64,000 nucleotides of DNA from Pseudomonas sp. B6002. GTDB taxonomy: Bacteria; Pseudomonadota; Gammaproteobacteria; Pseudomonadales; Pseudomonadaceae. Location: assembly GCF_013385985.1 (NCBI RefSeq), contig NZ_JACAOY010000006.1:391734-455733 (forward strand), in the 5' to 3' direction. A model generated the notes under the pieces. It saw nothing but the letters and a program-made list of their open reading frames with translations. It was not told the origin of the DNA and did not search any database. Shown piece after piece: positions 18,296 to 26,511 of this stretch. Numbering within the stretch: the first letter of the stretch is position 1; every line of letters begins with the position of its first letter. Made by a program: the position numbers and the translations under genes.

Positions 18296-18786
18296 CGTTC
18301 ACGAAGCGAGTCGCGGTTGTTTCTATACCGGCCGTGCTGGGCCTGATGGTGGGGTGCAGCAGCCTTTCGCCCTTTTCGACGGTGACCAAACTGGACCTGA
18401 CACTGACTGCCAGTGAGCAGGTCAACCCGGATCTTCACGGGCGTCCCTCCCCAGTGGTGGTGCAACTGCTTGAGCTGACCCATCCGGTGGCGTTCGAGCA
18501 TGCGGATTTTTTCGGCCTTTACGGGCGTGGGGAAAAGGCGCTGCCCAAGGATTGGGTGAGCAGCGAGGAGCTGGAATTGCGCCCAGGGGAACACCAGGTA
18601 TTAAAACTCAGCGTCGAGCCGCAGAGCCGCTACATCGGGGTGTTGGCGGCTTATCGTGACCTGCCTCATGTGCAATGGCGGTTTGTGGTGCCCTTGGCCC
18701 AACGGCAACACACTCATAGCCACTTGCTGCTCGACCAGGCAGGGATACGCGCCGTGAGCCCGAACATTGGCCAGGGGGAGAATTAA
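18292..18786 (+). CDS. tssJ: TssJ, outer-membrane lipoprotein of the membrane complex
   Basis: A 164-residue lipoprotein. The signal peptide MTFTKRVAVVSIPAVLGLMVGC ends with the lipidated cysteine C22. The mature part shows the TssJ pattern: an early TVTKLDLTLTASEQVNPD, the PSPVVVQLLELTHPVAFEHADFF strand-helix and VSSEELELRPGEHQVLKL. TssJ anchors TssM to the outer membrane. The start at 18292 overlaps the tagH stop; an alternative upstream in-frame start would bury the signal peptide. tssK follows within 2 nt. Confidence 0.93.
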   Translation: MTFTKRVAVVSIPAVLGLMVGCSSLSPFSTVTKLDLTLTASEQVNPDLHGRPSPVVVQLLELTHPVAFEHADFFGLYGRGEKALPKDWVSSEELELRPGEHQVLKLSVEPQSRYIGVLAAYRDLPHVQWRFVVPLAQRQHTHSHLLLDQAGIRAVSPNIGQGEN

Positions 18787-18787
18787 C

Positions 18788-20116
18788 ATGCAGGCTCATA
18801 AAGTTATCTGGCGCGAGGGCATGCTGTTGCGGCCCCAGCACCTGCAACACAACGATCGTTACTACGACCAGCAACTCAACCGCACACGCTTGCTCGATAG
18901 CGATGCCTGGGGCTTTCTGACCCTGGGTATCGACCTGCAGTACCTCAATCTGGGCAAGGTGGTGGTCCATCAGGCCAGCGGAGTGTTGCCGGACGGCAGC
19001 CTGTTTGAGCTGGGTACGACGATGGAACCGTTGGTACTGGACATTCCAGCCAACTGCGCAAGCCAGAGCATTTATCTGGCCTTGACGCTGGCAACCGGCA
19101 ACAGGGTTGAGACCCGTACACGGAATCAGTCCGATGTGGTCGCTCGTTACATCGCCTGCGAAACAGAGGTCAGTGATTCAAATGACGGCCCCGATTCGCG
19201 CTGCCGGATAGATTGCGCGCACCCGGACCTGCGCCTGTTGCTTGGTGAGCAGCACAGCGATCACACCTTCGTGAAACTCAAGATTGCCCAGGTGTTGGAT
19301 TCCAGCACAGGTGGCAGTGTCAACCTGGATGCCGATTTTTCCCCGACGTTCCTCTACCTCCAGGGTTCGCAGTATGTGTTGTCCTGCCTCAAGGAAGTGA
19401 TCAGCCTGCTGGCCAGCCGAGGTGATGCGATTGCCGAGCGGATCTGTGGCAGCGGCGTCGCAGCCAGCACGCAGGTGGGTGATTTCCTGATGTTGCAGCT
19501 GATCAACCGCACAGAGCCCGTATTGCGCCACTTCCTTGCCCAGGCGCAAGTGCGCCCGGAACTGCTTTACCGTTACCTGCTGTCGATCCTGGGTGAGTTG
19601 TCCACCTATGCGGGTGAAAACAAACGTGCACCTTTGGACATGTACTACCAGCACGATGACCAAGGCGCGAGTTTTCGCGCGCTGATGGGCGGGATGCGGG
19701 CCGCACTGTCGGTTGTGCTGGAACAGCACGCTATCGAGCTGATCCTGCAGAGACGCCAATACGGGGTAATGGTATGCCCGATCAGTGATATCAAGCTGTT
19801 GGGTACGGCAACGTTCATCTTGGCTGCAGAGGCCCAGTGCGATGGGGACGGGCTTCGGTATCGATTGCCGGCCCATCTGAAGATTGGTCCCGTGGAGCGC
19901 ATACGTGAGTTGGTCAACCTGCAATTGACGGGCATCAAGGTCAGGCCACTGCCCGTTGCGCCACGGCAGATTCCGTTTCACGCAGGCAAGACCTATTTCA
20001 TGCTCGAACTCACTGCAACGGATGTCTCGCAGTTGGAGCAGTCGGGCGGCTTTGCCTTCCATGTGAGCGGCGAATTTTCCGAGTTGGAGCTCAACTTCTG
20101 GGCCATCAGGAACTGA
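18788..20116 (+). CDS. tssK: TssK, baseplate-to-membrane connector
   Basis: A 443-residue TssK (VasE/ImpJ). It opens with the canonical VIWREGMLLRPQHLQHNDRYY. Other marks are DIPANCASQSIYLAL, the middle LVNLQLTGIKVRPLPVAPRQIPFHAGKTYFML and the C-terminal GGFAFHVSGEFSELELNFWAIRN. TssK trimers link the TssEFG wedges to TssL and TssM. The start at 18788 was chosen over an upstream in-frame start because the family begins three to four residues before VIW. It is followed by tssL after 5 nt. Confidence 0.95.
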   Translation: MQAHKVIWREGMLLRPQHLQHNDRYYDQQLNRTRLLDSDAWGFLTLGIDLQYLNLGKVVVHQASGVLPDGSLFELGTTMEPLVLDIPANCASQSIYLALTLATGNRVETRTRNQSDVVARYIACETEVSDSNDGPDSRCRIDCAHPDLRLLLGEQHSDHTFVKLKIAQVLDSSTGGSVNLDADFSPTFLYLQGSQYVLSCLKEVISLLASRGDAIAERICGSGVAASTQVGDFLMLQLINRTEPVLRHFLAQAQVRPELLYRYLLSILGELSTYAGENKRAPLDMYYQHDDQGASFRALMGGMRAALSVVLEQHAIELILQRRQYGVMVCPISDIKLLGTATFILAAEAQCDGDGLRYRLPAHLKIGPVERIRELVNLQLTGIKVRPLPVAPRQIPFHAGKTYFMLELTATDVSQLEQSGGFAFHVSGEFSELELNFWAIRN

Positions 20117-20121
20117 TTACG

Positions 20122-20985
20122 ATGAACAAGGACAGTGAATACCCGCAGGACGAGAAAACCGTACTGCTGGACCGGGAAGGGCATGGCCCGGCACAGGGCC
20201 CCCTGACGGACTTCGTTTCGACGCCCCGGTTCGAGCAGTTGGAAGACCGGATGATCTATGCCGCGGCATTGCATGACGCACACCCTTTCAACGTGGGGCC
20301 CAGCACGCTGGTATCTGCCAGCTGGGAAGTTCTGTCGGAAGTGGTTCAGCTCAAGCTCGGTATCGGCCGTGAAAATACGCAGCCCCTCAATGATCGCCTG
20401 GGTGCCTGCATCGCCCGTTTTGAAACGCGCGCCGCTCATGAAGGCGTGGAGAGCAGCCAGGTGAAGTACGCACGCTATGTGTTATGCAGCGTCCTGGATG
20501 AAGCCGTGGTCACCACGACCTGGGGCAATCACAGCGATTGGTCGAAGGTCAGTTTGCTGAGTCGGTTTCACAACGAGACCTTTGGTGGCGAAAAGTTTTT
20601 CCAGGTTCTGGATCGCCTTTCACGCGATCCGGTCAAGCATCTCGCCATGTTGGAGCTCATGTACCTGTGCCTGGCGCTCGGGTTCGAGGGCAAATACAGA
20701 GTGATGACCCGAGGCACAGAGCAGCTTGAGGCCGTGCGAGATGCCTTGTATCGCCAGATCAAGCACGTGCGCGGTGACCCGCCTCTTCTGAGGTTACCGC
20801 CTTCGGCGGGGAAGGCGCGGCGCAGGCGATGGCCTCTCGTCTCGGCCACCGGGTTCGCCGTGTTGGGTGTGTTCATGGTGTTGGCACTGTATTCGGTACT
20901 CACCTGGGTACTGGGACAACAGCGGGCCGATGTGCTGCAACGCTATCAATCTTCAGCGCCGGTTTTGACTCGGGCGACTATGTAA
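20122..20985 (+). CDS. tssL: TssL, inner-membrane DotU-type protein
   Basis: A 287-residue TssL/DotU protein. The cytoplasmic domain (about 40-200) contains the family pattern RYVLCSVLDEAVVTTTWG, then LLSRFHNETFGGEKFFQVLDRL and LELMYLCLALGFEGKYRV. A single C-terminal membrane segment lies at about 240-270 (LVSATGFAVLGVFMVLALYSV). There is no fused OmpA-type peptidoglycan-binding domain, so this is the short form. It is the partner of TssM in the trans-envelope complex. A ribosome-binding site (GGGAG) for tssM follows within the 15-bp gap. Confidence 0.95.
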   Translation: MNKDSEYPQDEKTVLLDREGHGPAQGPLTDFVSTPRFEQLEDRMIYAAALHDAHPFNVGPSTLVSASWEVLSEVVQLKLGIGRENTQPLNDRLGACIARFETRAAHEGVESSQVKYARYVLCSVLDEAVVTTTWGNHSDWSKVSLLSRFHNETFGGEKFFQVLDRLSRDPVKHLAMLELMYLCLALGFEGKYRVMTRGTEQLEAVRDALYRQIKHVRGDPPLLRLPPSAGKARRRRWPLVSATGFAVLGVFMVLALYSVLTWVLGQQRADVLQRYQSSAPVLTRATM

Positions 20986-21000
20986 CGCAGGGAGCATTCA

Positions 21001-24000
21001 ATGAACGCATTCTTCAAGAGCGCGGGCACCGTGCTGCGCAAAATTTGGGTATGGAGCCTGTTACTGGTGCTGTCGCTGGCCTGTGTGGTCTGGTTCTTCG
21101 GGCCATTGCTGGCGGTGGATGACCACAGGTTCTGGGAAAGCCCGACGGCACGACTCTTGACCATCAGCGTGTTGTTTCTGCTGTGGGGTTTGACGATGGT
21201 CATCGTCAGTGCACGTCACACCGTACGGCTTGGCAAACCCGAACACCTGGCGCGCAGTCAGCATCAGGGGCTTATCGACAACGAGCGCAGGCACATGCGC
21301 GGGCGTTTCAAGGACGCGCTGCATACCCTGAAAACGACCGGGCATTATGCGGGGCGCAGCATACGCTGGCGTAACGACTTGCCTTGGTACCTGCTGATCG
21401 GCCAGCAGGGCAGTGGCAAGTCCAGCGTGCTGGCGGCCAGCGGGGTGCAACGGCTACTCGATCAGGCCGAGGGCACGCGCAAGCAGGGGACGGCCTACTG
21501 TGACTGGTATTTCGCTGAGCAGGGCGTGCTGGTCGAGACGGCAGGGCGTTACCTCGACCAACCGGACAGCGCGGTCGATGCTGCGGGTTGGGAGACACTG
21601 CTGGGCCTGTGCAAGGTTCGGCGCCGGACACGGCCGCTCAATGGTGTGATCGTGACCTTGTCGATTGAAACACTGCTGGGCAGCAACGAACATGACCTGA
21701 ACCTGCATGCCCGGCAGGTCCATTCCCGGCTGCAGGAAATCCAGCAGGCCTTGCAGGTGGATATGCCGATCTATCTGGTGCTGACCCACGCTGACCACCT
21801 GCCGGGGTTCTCCGAATTCTTTGATACGCCCTTGGGCGAGGGGGGGGACTGTGTTTGGGGGGAGCCGATCTCGCTCGACAAAGCCAGCGCCGACGCCGCC
21901 AAGGTCCGTCAGGCATTCGAGGCACTGCTGCGGCGCCTGAGCAGCGAACTGGTCACGCGTTTGCACCAGGAGCGCAGCGTGGAGCGACGTGCGCGGATGG
22001 TCGATTTTCCACAGCAGGTGGCGCAAATCGGTGAACGTTTGTGCCAATTCATCGAACTGGCGTTCTGCGCTCATCGTTTTCAGCGCATCAACGGCTTGCG
22101 CGGCTTCTACGTAACGAGCACCGCTGAGCGCCGCAGCTACTTTGTGCGTGGGCTCTTCAGCCGTGTGATTTTTGCCGAAGCGGATCTCGCGGGGCTGCAG
22201 GCTCCCGAACGTCGCCGTCAGCAAAGGCGCCAGGGCATGTTGGCGTTGGCGGTTGCCCTGGTGGTGGGTATCGCCGCAGGACTTTGGGGGCAGAGCTATT
22301 CAGTCAATCATCAACGACTTGCACAGTTGACCTTGCTGGCAGAGCCCGTCTCGGCAGCACCCGGTTCGGATGAAACGCTTGCGCTGCTCCCCTTGCTGGA
22401 CAATCGCCTGGCATCAACGCGGGTTTTCCCTCTAGCAGCAGACGCACGGCTGATAGAACGGGCCGGCTTGTATCAAGGCGAGGTCGTGCGCGAGCCGCTG
22501 GTCAAGGCCTATGAAGCGGTGTTGCTGCAGCCTCTGTTGTCGCAAGTGACCAGCCTTCTTGAGGAGCAGGTGCGTGCGAGCCTGGGCGAGCGTGAACAGT
22601 TGCTGGACAACTTGCGTGCGTACCTGATGCTGAGCCTGCCTGCGCGCCGTGACACGGAGTGGCTTGCGCAGCGTGTCGCCAACCAGTGGTCTTTGCGCTA
22701 TGCCGGTGAAACGGCGGTACAGGGGCGCTTGAATGAACACCTCGGGCATTTGCTCGCGCAACCCTTTGTGGCACCGCTGGACGAAGATCTGGTCGCCCGT
22801 GCGCGACAGGCCCTTCGCGGCGAGTCACTGGCAGGTGTGGTCTATCGTGTCCTGCGCGAGCAGGCACGCGATCTGGAACCGTACCGCCTCACGGACGGCA
22901 CCGTGTTTGCGGCGCTCGAACCGCCCATTCCGGGGTTCTATGGCAAACGGTACCTGCAGTATTTCGACAAACAAGGACCGCGGCTGGTCAATGCCATTGC
23001 CCAGGACAATTGGGTGTTGGGGGAGGCCACCGACCTCAGTGCAATGGACTTGCGTCGTTTAATGATGGAGTTGGAACAGCGCTATTTCAACGAGTACGCC
23101 GACGCCTGGGCCAGTGCGCTGGGCCGTATCCGGCTGCGCAGCACCGATGATCTCAAGCAGGGCAGCGAGCAGTTGTCGAACTTGACCTCGGCGCAGTCCC
23201 CGTTGCTGCTGATACTGCAGCAGATTCGTGAAAATACGCGCTTGCTGCCTGGCAACGATCGGTTGGAGGCTTTTGCCCAGGAGGCGAGTGGTGACCTCGG
23301 CGCCGTCATACAGTCGGCGAAAAGCAATGCACGGGTCAGCCAGTTGTTCGCGAAGGGGGGCGATGACACTGCGCGGCGTGCCGTACAGCGTCGATTCGAA
23401 CCTTTGCATCAACTGCTCGACGAGCAACAGAGCCCCGGCAACGAATTGACCCAGGCGCTGCGCCAGCTCGACGCACTGCATTTGCAGCTGACAGCCCTGG
23501 ACCGCGAGGGGGCACCCGAGCAAGCCGCGTTCCAACTAGCCAAGCGTCGCATGGAGGGGCAGCCGGATGCGTTGAGCCAGGTGCGCAATGTTGCGGCGCG
23601 CTTGCCGGTGCCACTCAAGGGGTGGTTCGAAGGTCTTGCCGACGACAACTGGCGCCATTTGCTTGATGACGCCTATGTGCATGTGAACCAGCGTTATCAG
23701 GGAGAGGTGTATGGCCTGTATGCCAAGGCGATTCGGCAGCGCTACCCCTTCAACGCCCATGCGGCCAGCGACGTGGCATTGAGTGATTTTCAGGATTTTT
23801 TCAAACCCCGGGGTGTTCTGGCGCGGTTCCACGACACTTACTTGAAGCCATTTGTCACTGCCGACTCTAGCCGTTACCACTTACGTAGGCTGGAAGGCCG
23901 CAGCCTGCCGATGTCTCGCTCGTTGTTGGATCAATTGAGCAAGGCACACACTGTGCGCCGCAGCTTCTTCAGCGAGGATCTGGGAGAGTGGTCGGTTCGT

Positions 24001-24381
24001 TTCACTCTGGCGTCCTATAGCCTGGACCAGGCGGTCAGTCGCTCGATCCTGCGTATCGGTGACCAGCAACTGGAGTACCGTCATGGTCCCATCGTGCCCT
24101 TGGCGTTTATTTGGCCGATCGAGGCTGAAAATGGCCGAAGCAGCCTGGTTCTAGAACGGGGGGCCGAGCAACCGCTGGGTATCGAGAAAAACAGCGGAGC
24201 CTGGTCGTTGTTTCGCTTCTTCGATTTGATGCAACGCGAACCTGCTCACGGGCGTGACACGCAGATACTCAAGGCCGACCTTGCCGGCTTGCGTGCCAAC
24301 TACCTGTTGGTCAGCCAGCGTACGCCCAGCCCGTTCCAAATGGACACGTGGCGCACTTTCCGCTTGCCGGAGCAGTTATGA
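21001..24381 (+). CDS. tssM: TssM, IcmF-type inner-membrane protein
   Basis: An 1126-residue TssM/IcmF. Two membrane segments lie near the N-terminus (about 15-35 and 51-70) and a third at about 410-430. The cytoplasmic domain between them has Walker A GQQGSGKS at 134-141. The usual DTAGRY motif reads ETAGRY here (E179). The large periplasmic part (about 430-1126) contains FFKPRGVLARFHDTYLKPFV and the C-terminal beta domain that binds TssJ. Length is typical (1100-1200). The stop overlaps the phosphatase start. Confidence 0.95.
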   Translation: MNAFFKSAGTVLRKIWVWSLLLVLSLACVVWFFGPLLAVDDHRFWESPTARLLTISVLFLLWGLTMVIVSARHTVRLGKPEHLARSQHQGLIDNERRHMRGRFKDALHTLKTTGHYAGRSIRWRNDLPWYLLIGQQGSGKSSVLAASGVQRLLDQAEGTRKQGTAYCDWYFAEQGVLVETAGRYLDQPDSAVDAAGWETLLGLCKVRRRTRPLNGVIVTLSIETLLGSNEHDLNLHARQVHSRLQEIQQALQVDMPIYLVLTHADHLPGFSEFFDTPLGEGGDCVWGEPISLDKASADAAKVRQAFEALLRRLSSELVTRLHQERSVERRARMVDFPQQVAQIGERLCQFIELAFCAHRFQRINGLRGFYVTSTAERRSYFVRGLFSRVIFAEADLAGLQAPERRRQQRRQGMLALAVALVVGIAAGLWGQSYSVNHQRLAQLTLLAEPVSAAPGSDETLALLPLLDNRLASTRVFPLAADARLIERAGLYQGEVVREPLVKAYEAVLLQPLLSQVTSLLEEQVRASLGEREQLLDNLRAYLMLSLPARRDTEWLAQRVANQWSLRYAGETAVQGRLNEHLGHLLAQPFVAPLDEDLVARARQALRGESLAGVVYRVLREQARDLEPYRLTDGTVFAALEPPIPGFYGKRYLQYFDKQGPRLVNAIAQDNWVLGEATDLSAMDLRRLMMELEQRYFNEYADAWASALGRIRLRSTDDLKQGSEQLSNLTSAQSPLLLILQQIRENTRLLPGNDRLEAFAQEASGDLGAVIQSAKSNARVSQLFAKGGDDTARRAVQRRFEPLHQLLDEQQSPGNELTQALRQLDALHLQLTALDREGAPEQAAFQLAKRRMEGQPDALSQVRNVAARLPVPLKGWFEGLADDNWRHLLDDAYVHVNQRYQGEVYGLYAKAIRQRYPFNAHAASDVALSDFQDFFKPRGVLARFHDTYLKPFVTADSSRYHLRRLEGRSLPMSRSLLDQLSKAHTVRRSFFSEDLGEWSVRFTLASYSLDQAVSRSILRIGDQQLEYRHGPIVPLAFIWPIEAENGRSSLVLERGAEQPLGIEKNSGAWSLFRFFDLMQREPAHGRDTQILKADLAGLRANYLLVSQRTPSPFQMDTWRTFRLPEQL

Positions 24382-25091
24382 GCCTGCTCAAACGTGCCTG
24401 GCGCAGTGCTGCACGCAGCGAACAAGGTCAGGGACGGCTGCGCAATGAGGATGCGTTCCTTGAGAGCCCGCAAACCGGTTGTTGGGCTGTGGCGGATGGA
24501 ATGGGCGGCCATCGGGCCGGGCATGTCGCCAGCCGGTCGGTGGTCGAGTGCCTTGCTGCACTGCCGGGCCAGGACAGTTTTGATCAGCGGATCGACGCCG
24601 TTCGCCAGTGTTTGCAGCAACTCAGCCGGCGCCTGGGCGCCCAAGGCGCGCATGAAACCATTGGCAGTACGGTGATTGTCTTGCTGCTGGATGACCACCG
24701 TGCTGCGTGCCTTTGGGCGGGGGACAGTCGCTGTTACCTGTGGCGGGGAAAGCGCCTGTATCAGCTGTCGCGGGACCACTCACGGCTTCGGCAGTTAATG
24801 GATGAGCAACACTTGAGCTTAGAGCAGGCCCAGGCCTATCCCGGTGCCAGGGCGTTGACCCGCGCTGTCGGTGCGCGGCACCTGCTTAATCTGGAAGTGT
24901 TGGAGCTCAGCGCCCGACCGGGTGATGTGTTTCTGTTATGCAGCGATGGGATTTACGAGGGCCTGAGCCATGCCGAACTCGGCAGCGCGTTAGGGCAAGG
25001 CACGCCGCAGCAGGTGGTGGACCAGTTGTTCTCAGCCGCTTCTCGCGGGACCTGTCGCGATGACCTGACTGCCGTGGTGGTACGCTCATGA
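24378..25091 (+). CDS. stp1: PP2C-type Ser/Thr phosphatase (PppA/Stp1-like)
   Basis: A 237-residue PPM/PP2C-family phosphatase. Metal-binding motifs are visible: RNEDAFLE (about 22-29), VADGMGGH (38-45), GSTVIVLLLD, and WAGDSRCYL with SRDHS. The late metal-binding DDLTAVVV closes the domain. In threonine-phosphorylation-controlled type VI systems it removes the phosphate added to Fha by the kinase. The start at 24378 overlaps the tssM stop (ATGA) and the end overlaps the kinase start by 4 nt, so the three are coupled. Position equals stp1 of HSI-II. Confidence 0.9.
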   Translation: MSLLKRAWRSAARSEQGQGRLRNEDAFLESPQTGCWAVADGMGGHRAGHVASRSVVECLAALPGQDSFDQRIDAVRQCLQQLSRRLGAQGAHETIGSTVIVLLLDDHRAACLWAGDSRCYLWRGKRLYQLSRDHSRLRQLMDEQHLSLEQAQAYPGARALTRAVGARHLLNLEVLELSARPGDVFLLCSDGIYEGLSHAELGSALGQGTPQQVVDQLFSAASRGTCRDDLTAVVVRS

Positions 25092-25918
25092 AACGGCCGG
25101 AGCTGCTGGCGGGGCGTTATCGTCTGGAACGCTTATTGGGTTCCGGCGGAATGGGGGTGGTGTACCGTGCGCGCGATCTGTTGCATGAACAGTTTGGCGA
25201 GCCGGATTCAACGTTGGCGCTCAAGGTGTTGGGCGAGCACCTTTCCCAGGCGCCTGATGCATCTGCGTTGCTCTACAGTGAGTTTGCCCTGACGCGCAGG
25301 TTGCTGCACCCCCATGTCGTACGGGTGTTGTCGTTTGACGTCGACACCCACAATCACACGGCGTTTTTTACTATGGAGTTGATGCACGGGATCACCCTTG
25401 AGCAACTGCTGAAGGAATGCTCAAGCGGCCTGCCCTGGCAAGCCTTGCAACCGATCGCGGTGCAATTGCTTGAGGCGCTGGCCTATGTACATCGACAAGG
25501 TGTGCTCCATGGCGATGTGAAACCGGTGAATATCATGATGGGCGAACAAGGCGTGCGCTTGTTCGACTTTGGCCTCGGCCATTGCCAGGCTCAGATTGAG
25601 GCGGGGTTGCCGTGCTTGAGCCGCGAGCGCATCAACGCCTGTACCCCGGCCTACGCCGCCCCGGAGTTGCTGGCCGGCAATGCCTTGACGGCCAGCGCCG
25701 ACCTGTATGGCGTCGCCTGTGTACTGTTCGAGCTGGCCCATGGCAAACGTCTGGGTGGGCGCCGCCCGACCGAGCGACTGCCGAGGCCCTGGCAATTACC
25801 CAGGCATTGTTGGACCGCGTTGCGTTCGGCGTTGGCCCTGGACCCCGAGCGGCGAACCCTCAGTGTGGCGGAACTGGGGGAGGCCATGGCGGGGTCGGGG
25901 CGACGCTGGTTCAGGTAG
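25088..25918 (+). CDS. stk1: Soluble Ser/Thr protein kinase (Stk1/PpkA-like)
   Basis: A 276-residue Hanks-type kinase. Visible are the glycine-rich loop GSGGMGVVYRA (18-28), catalytic lysine K46 in LALKVLG, the catalytic loop HGDVKPVN (141-148) and DFG at 160-162. HGD in place of HRD marks a non-RD kinase. The protein is just a kinase domain: no membrane segment and no periplasmic sensor, unlike the large PpkA of HSI-I. It is the last gene of the type VI operon and its end overlaps the opposite-strand small gene by 8 nt. The probable substrate is TagH. Confidence 0.9.
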   Translation: MKRPELLAGRYRLERLLGSGGMGVVYRARDLLHEQFGEPDSTLALKVLGEHLSQAPDASALLYSEFALTRRLLHPHVVRVLSFDVDTHNHTAFFTMELMHGITLEQLLKECSSGLPWQALQPIAVQLLEALAYVHRQGVLHGDVKPVNIMMGEQGVRLFDFGLGHCQAQIEAGLPCLSRERINACTPAYAAPELLAGNALTASADLYGVACVLFELAHGKRLGGRRPTERLPRPWQLPRHCWTALRSALALDPERRTLSVAELGEAMAGSGRRWFR

Positions 25919-26279
25919 CGGGCAGGTCATGCAATTGGCAGTACTCGGCCCAACTCAAACCGGCCATCTGGGCGACTTCCTTGTGCACTTCAAGGCGCTG
26001 GGATTCGAAGGCGTGCGGCGATTCTGCGGTGAGCTTGAGGGTCAGTTCCCAAGCGAACAACCCCTGGCTCTCGGCTTCAGCTTCAAAGGCTTCATGCAAG
26101 CGTTCGGCACGGTACTGCGCCAGGGTTTCGCCTTTGGCCTGGGCGGCCAAGGGGTTCAGTGAATCCAGTTCGTTGGCAACGTCTGGGTGCTCTATCAAGA
26201 ATCTGTCGAGGGCCAGTTGGTGATTATCGCCGGGTTGGGACAAGGGCATGCTCCAGGTTGTGTGAAGGGCATCATTCAA
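25911..26279 (-). CDS. Small Pseudomonas-type conserved protein (DUF6388-like)
   Basis: A 122-residue, probably soluble, mostly helical protein. Recognisable stretches are ALDRFLIEHPDVANELDSLNPLAAQAKGETLAQYRAERLHEAFEAEAESQGLFAWEL and SQRLEVHKEVAQMAGLSWAEYC. I associate these with the DUF6388 family of Pseudomonas, though the family number is from memory. No signal peptide or catalytic motif is seen. It converges on the kinase gene with an 8-nt overlap and is probably unrelated to secretion. Function unknown. Confidence 0.65.
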   Translation of the reverse strand: MNDALHTTWSMPLSQPGDNHQLALDRFLIEHPDVANELDSLNPLAAQAKGETLAQYRAERLHEAFEAEAESQGLFAWELTLKLTAESPHAFESQRLEVHKEVAQMAGLSWAEYCQLHDLPAT

Positions 26280-26511
26280 TGGCTGGATGATGCCGATTAA
26301 GGCTAGCCCACGGATAGCCCCGAATCACGAAATACAAAGAGTGGCAGTGCTTCGGCTGCCTCGTGTGCAAGCAAAAGAAGCACTGAATACTGAAAAAATG
26401 CCTGCAGTGCGGCAAAAGCCTTTCGCTCCCGGTGCCAGGACGTGTAGCGTTACCCAGGATTTACGGGGGGATGCCTCAAGAGGCACAGAGCGATGGGCAG
26501 AGGGATGGGTC

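Noticed and set aside
26341-26357. Sigma-54-like GTGGCAGTGCTTCGGCT before the EIIC-EAL gene
   Set aside because: Spacing is correct, but only TGGCA and GC match and it lies about 155 nt from the start; too weak to call a promoter.
26472-26485. TGCCTC-AA-GAGGCA dyad just before the EIIC-EAL start
   Set aside because: Only 6-bp arms, no second copy elsewhere in the window and no link to a known regulator; may be chance.
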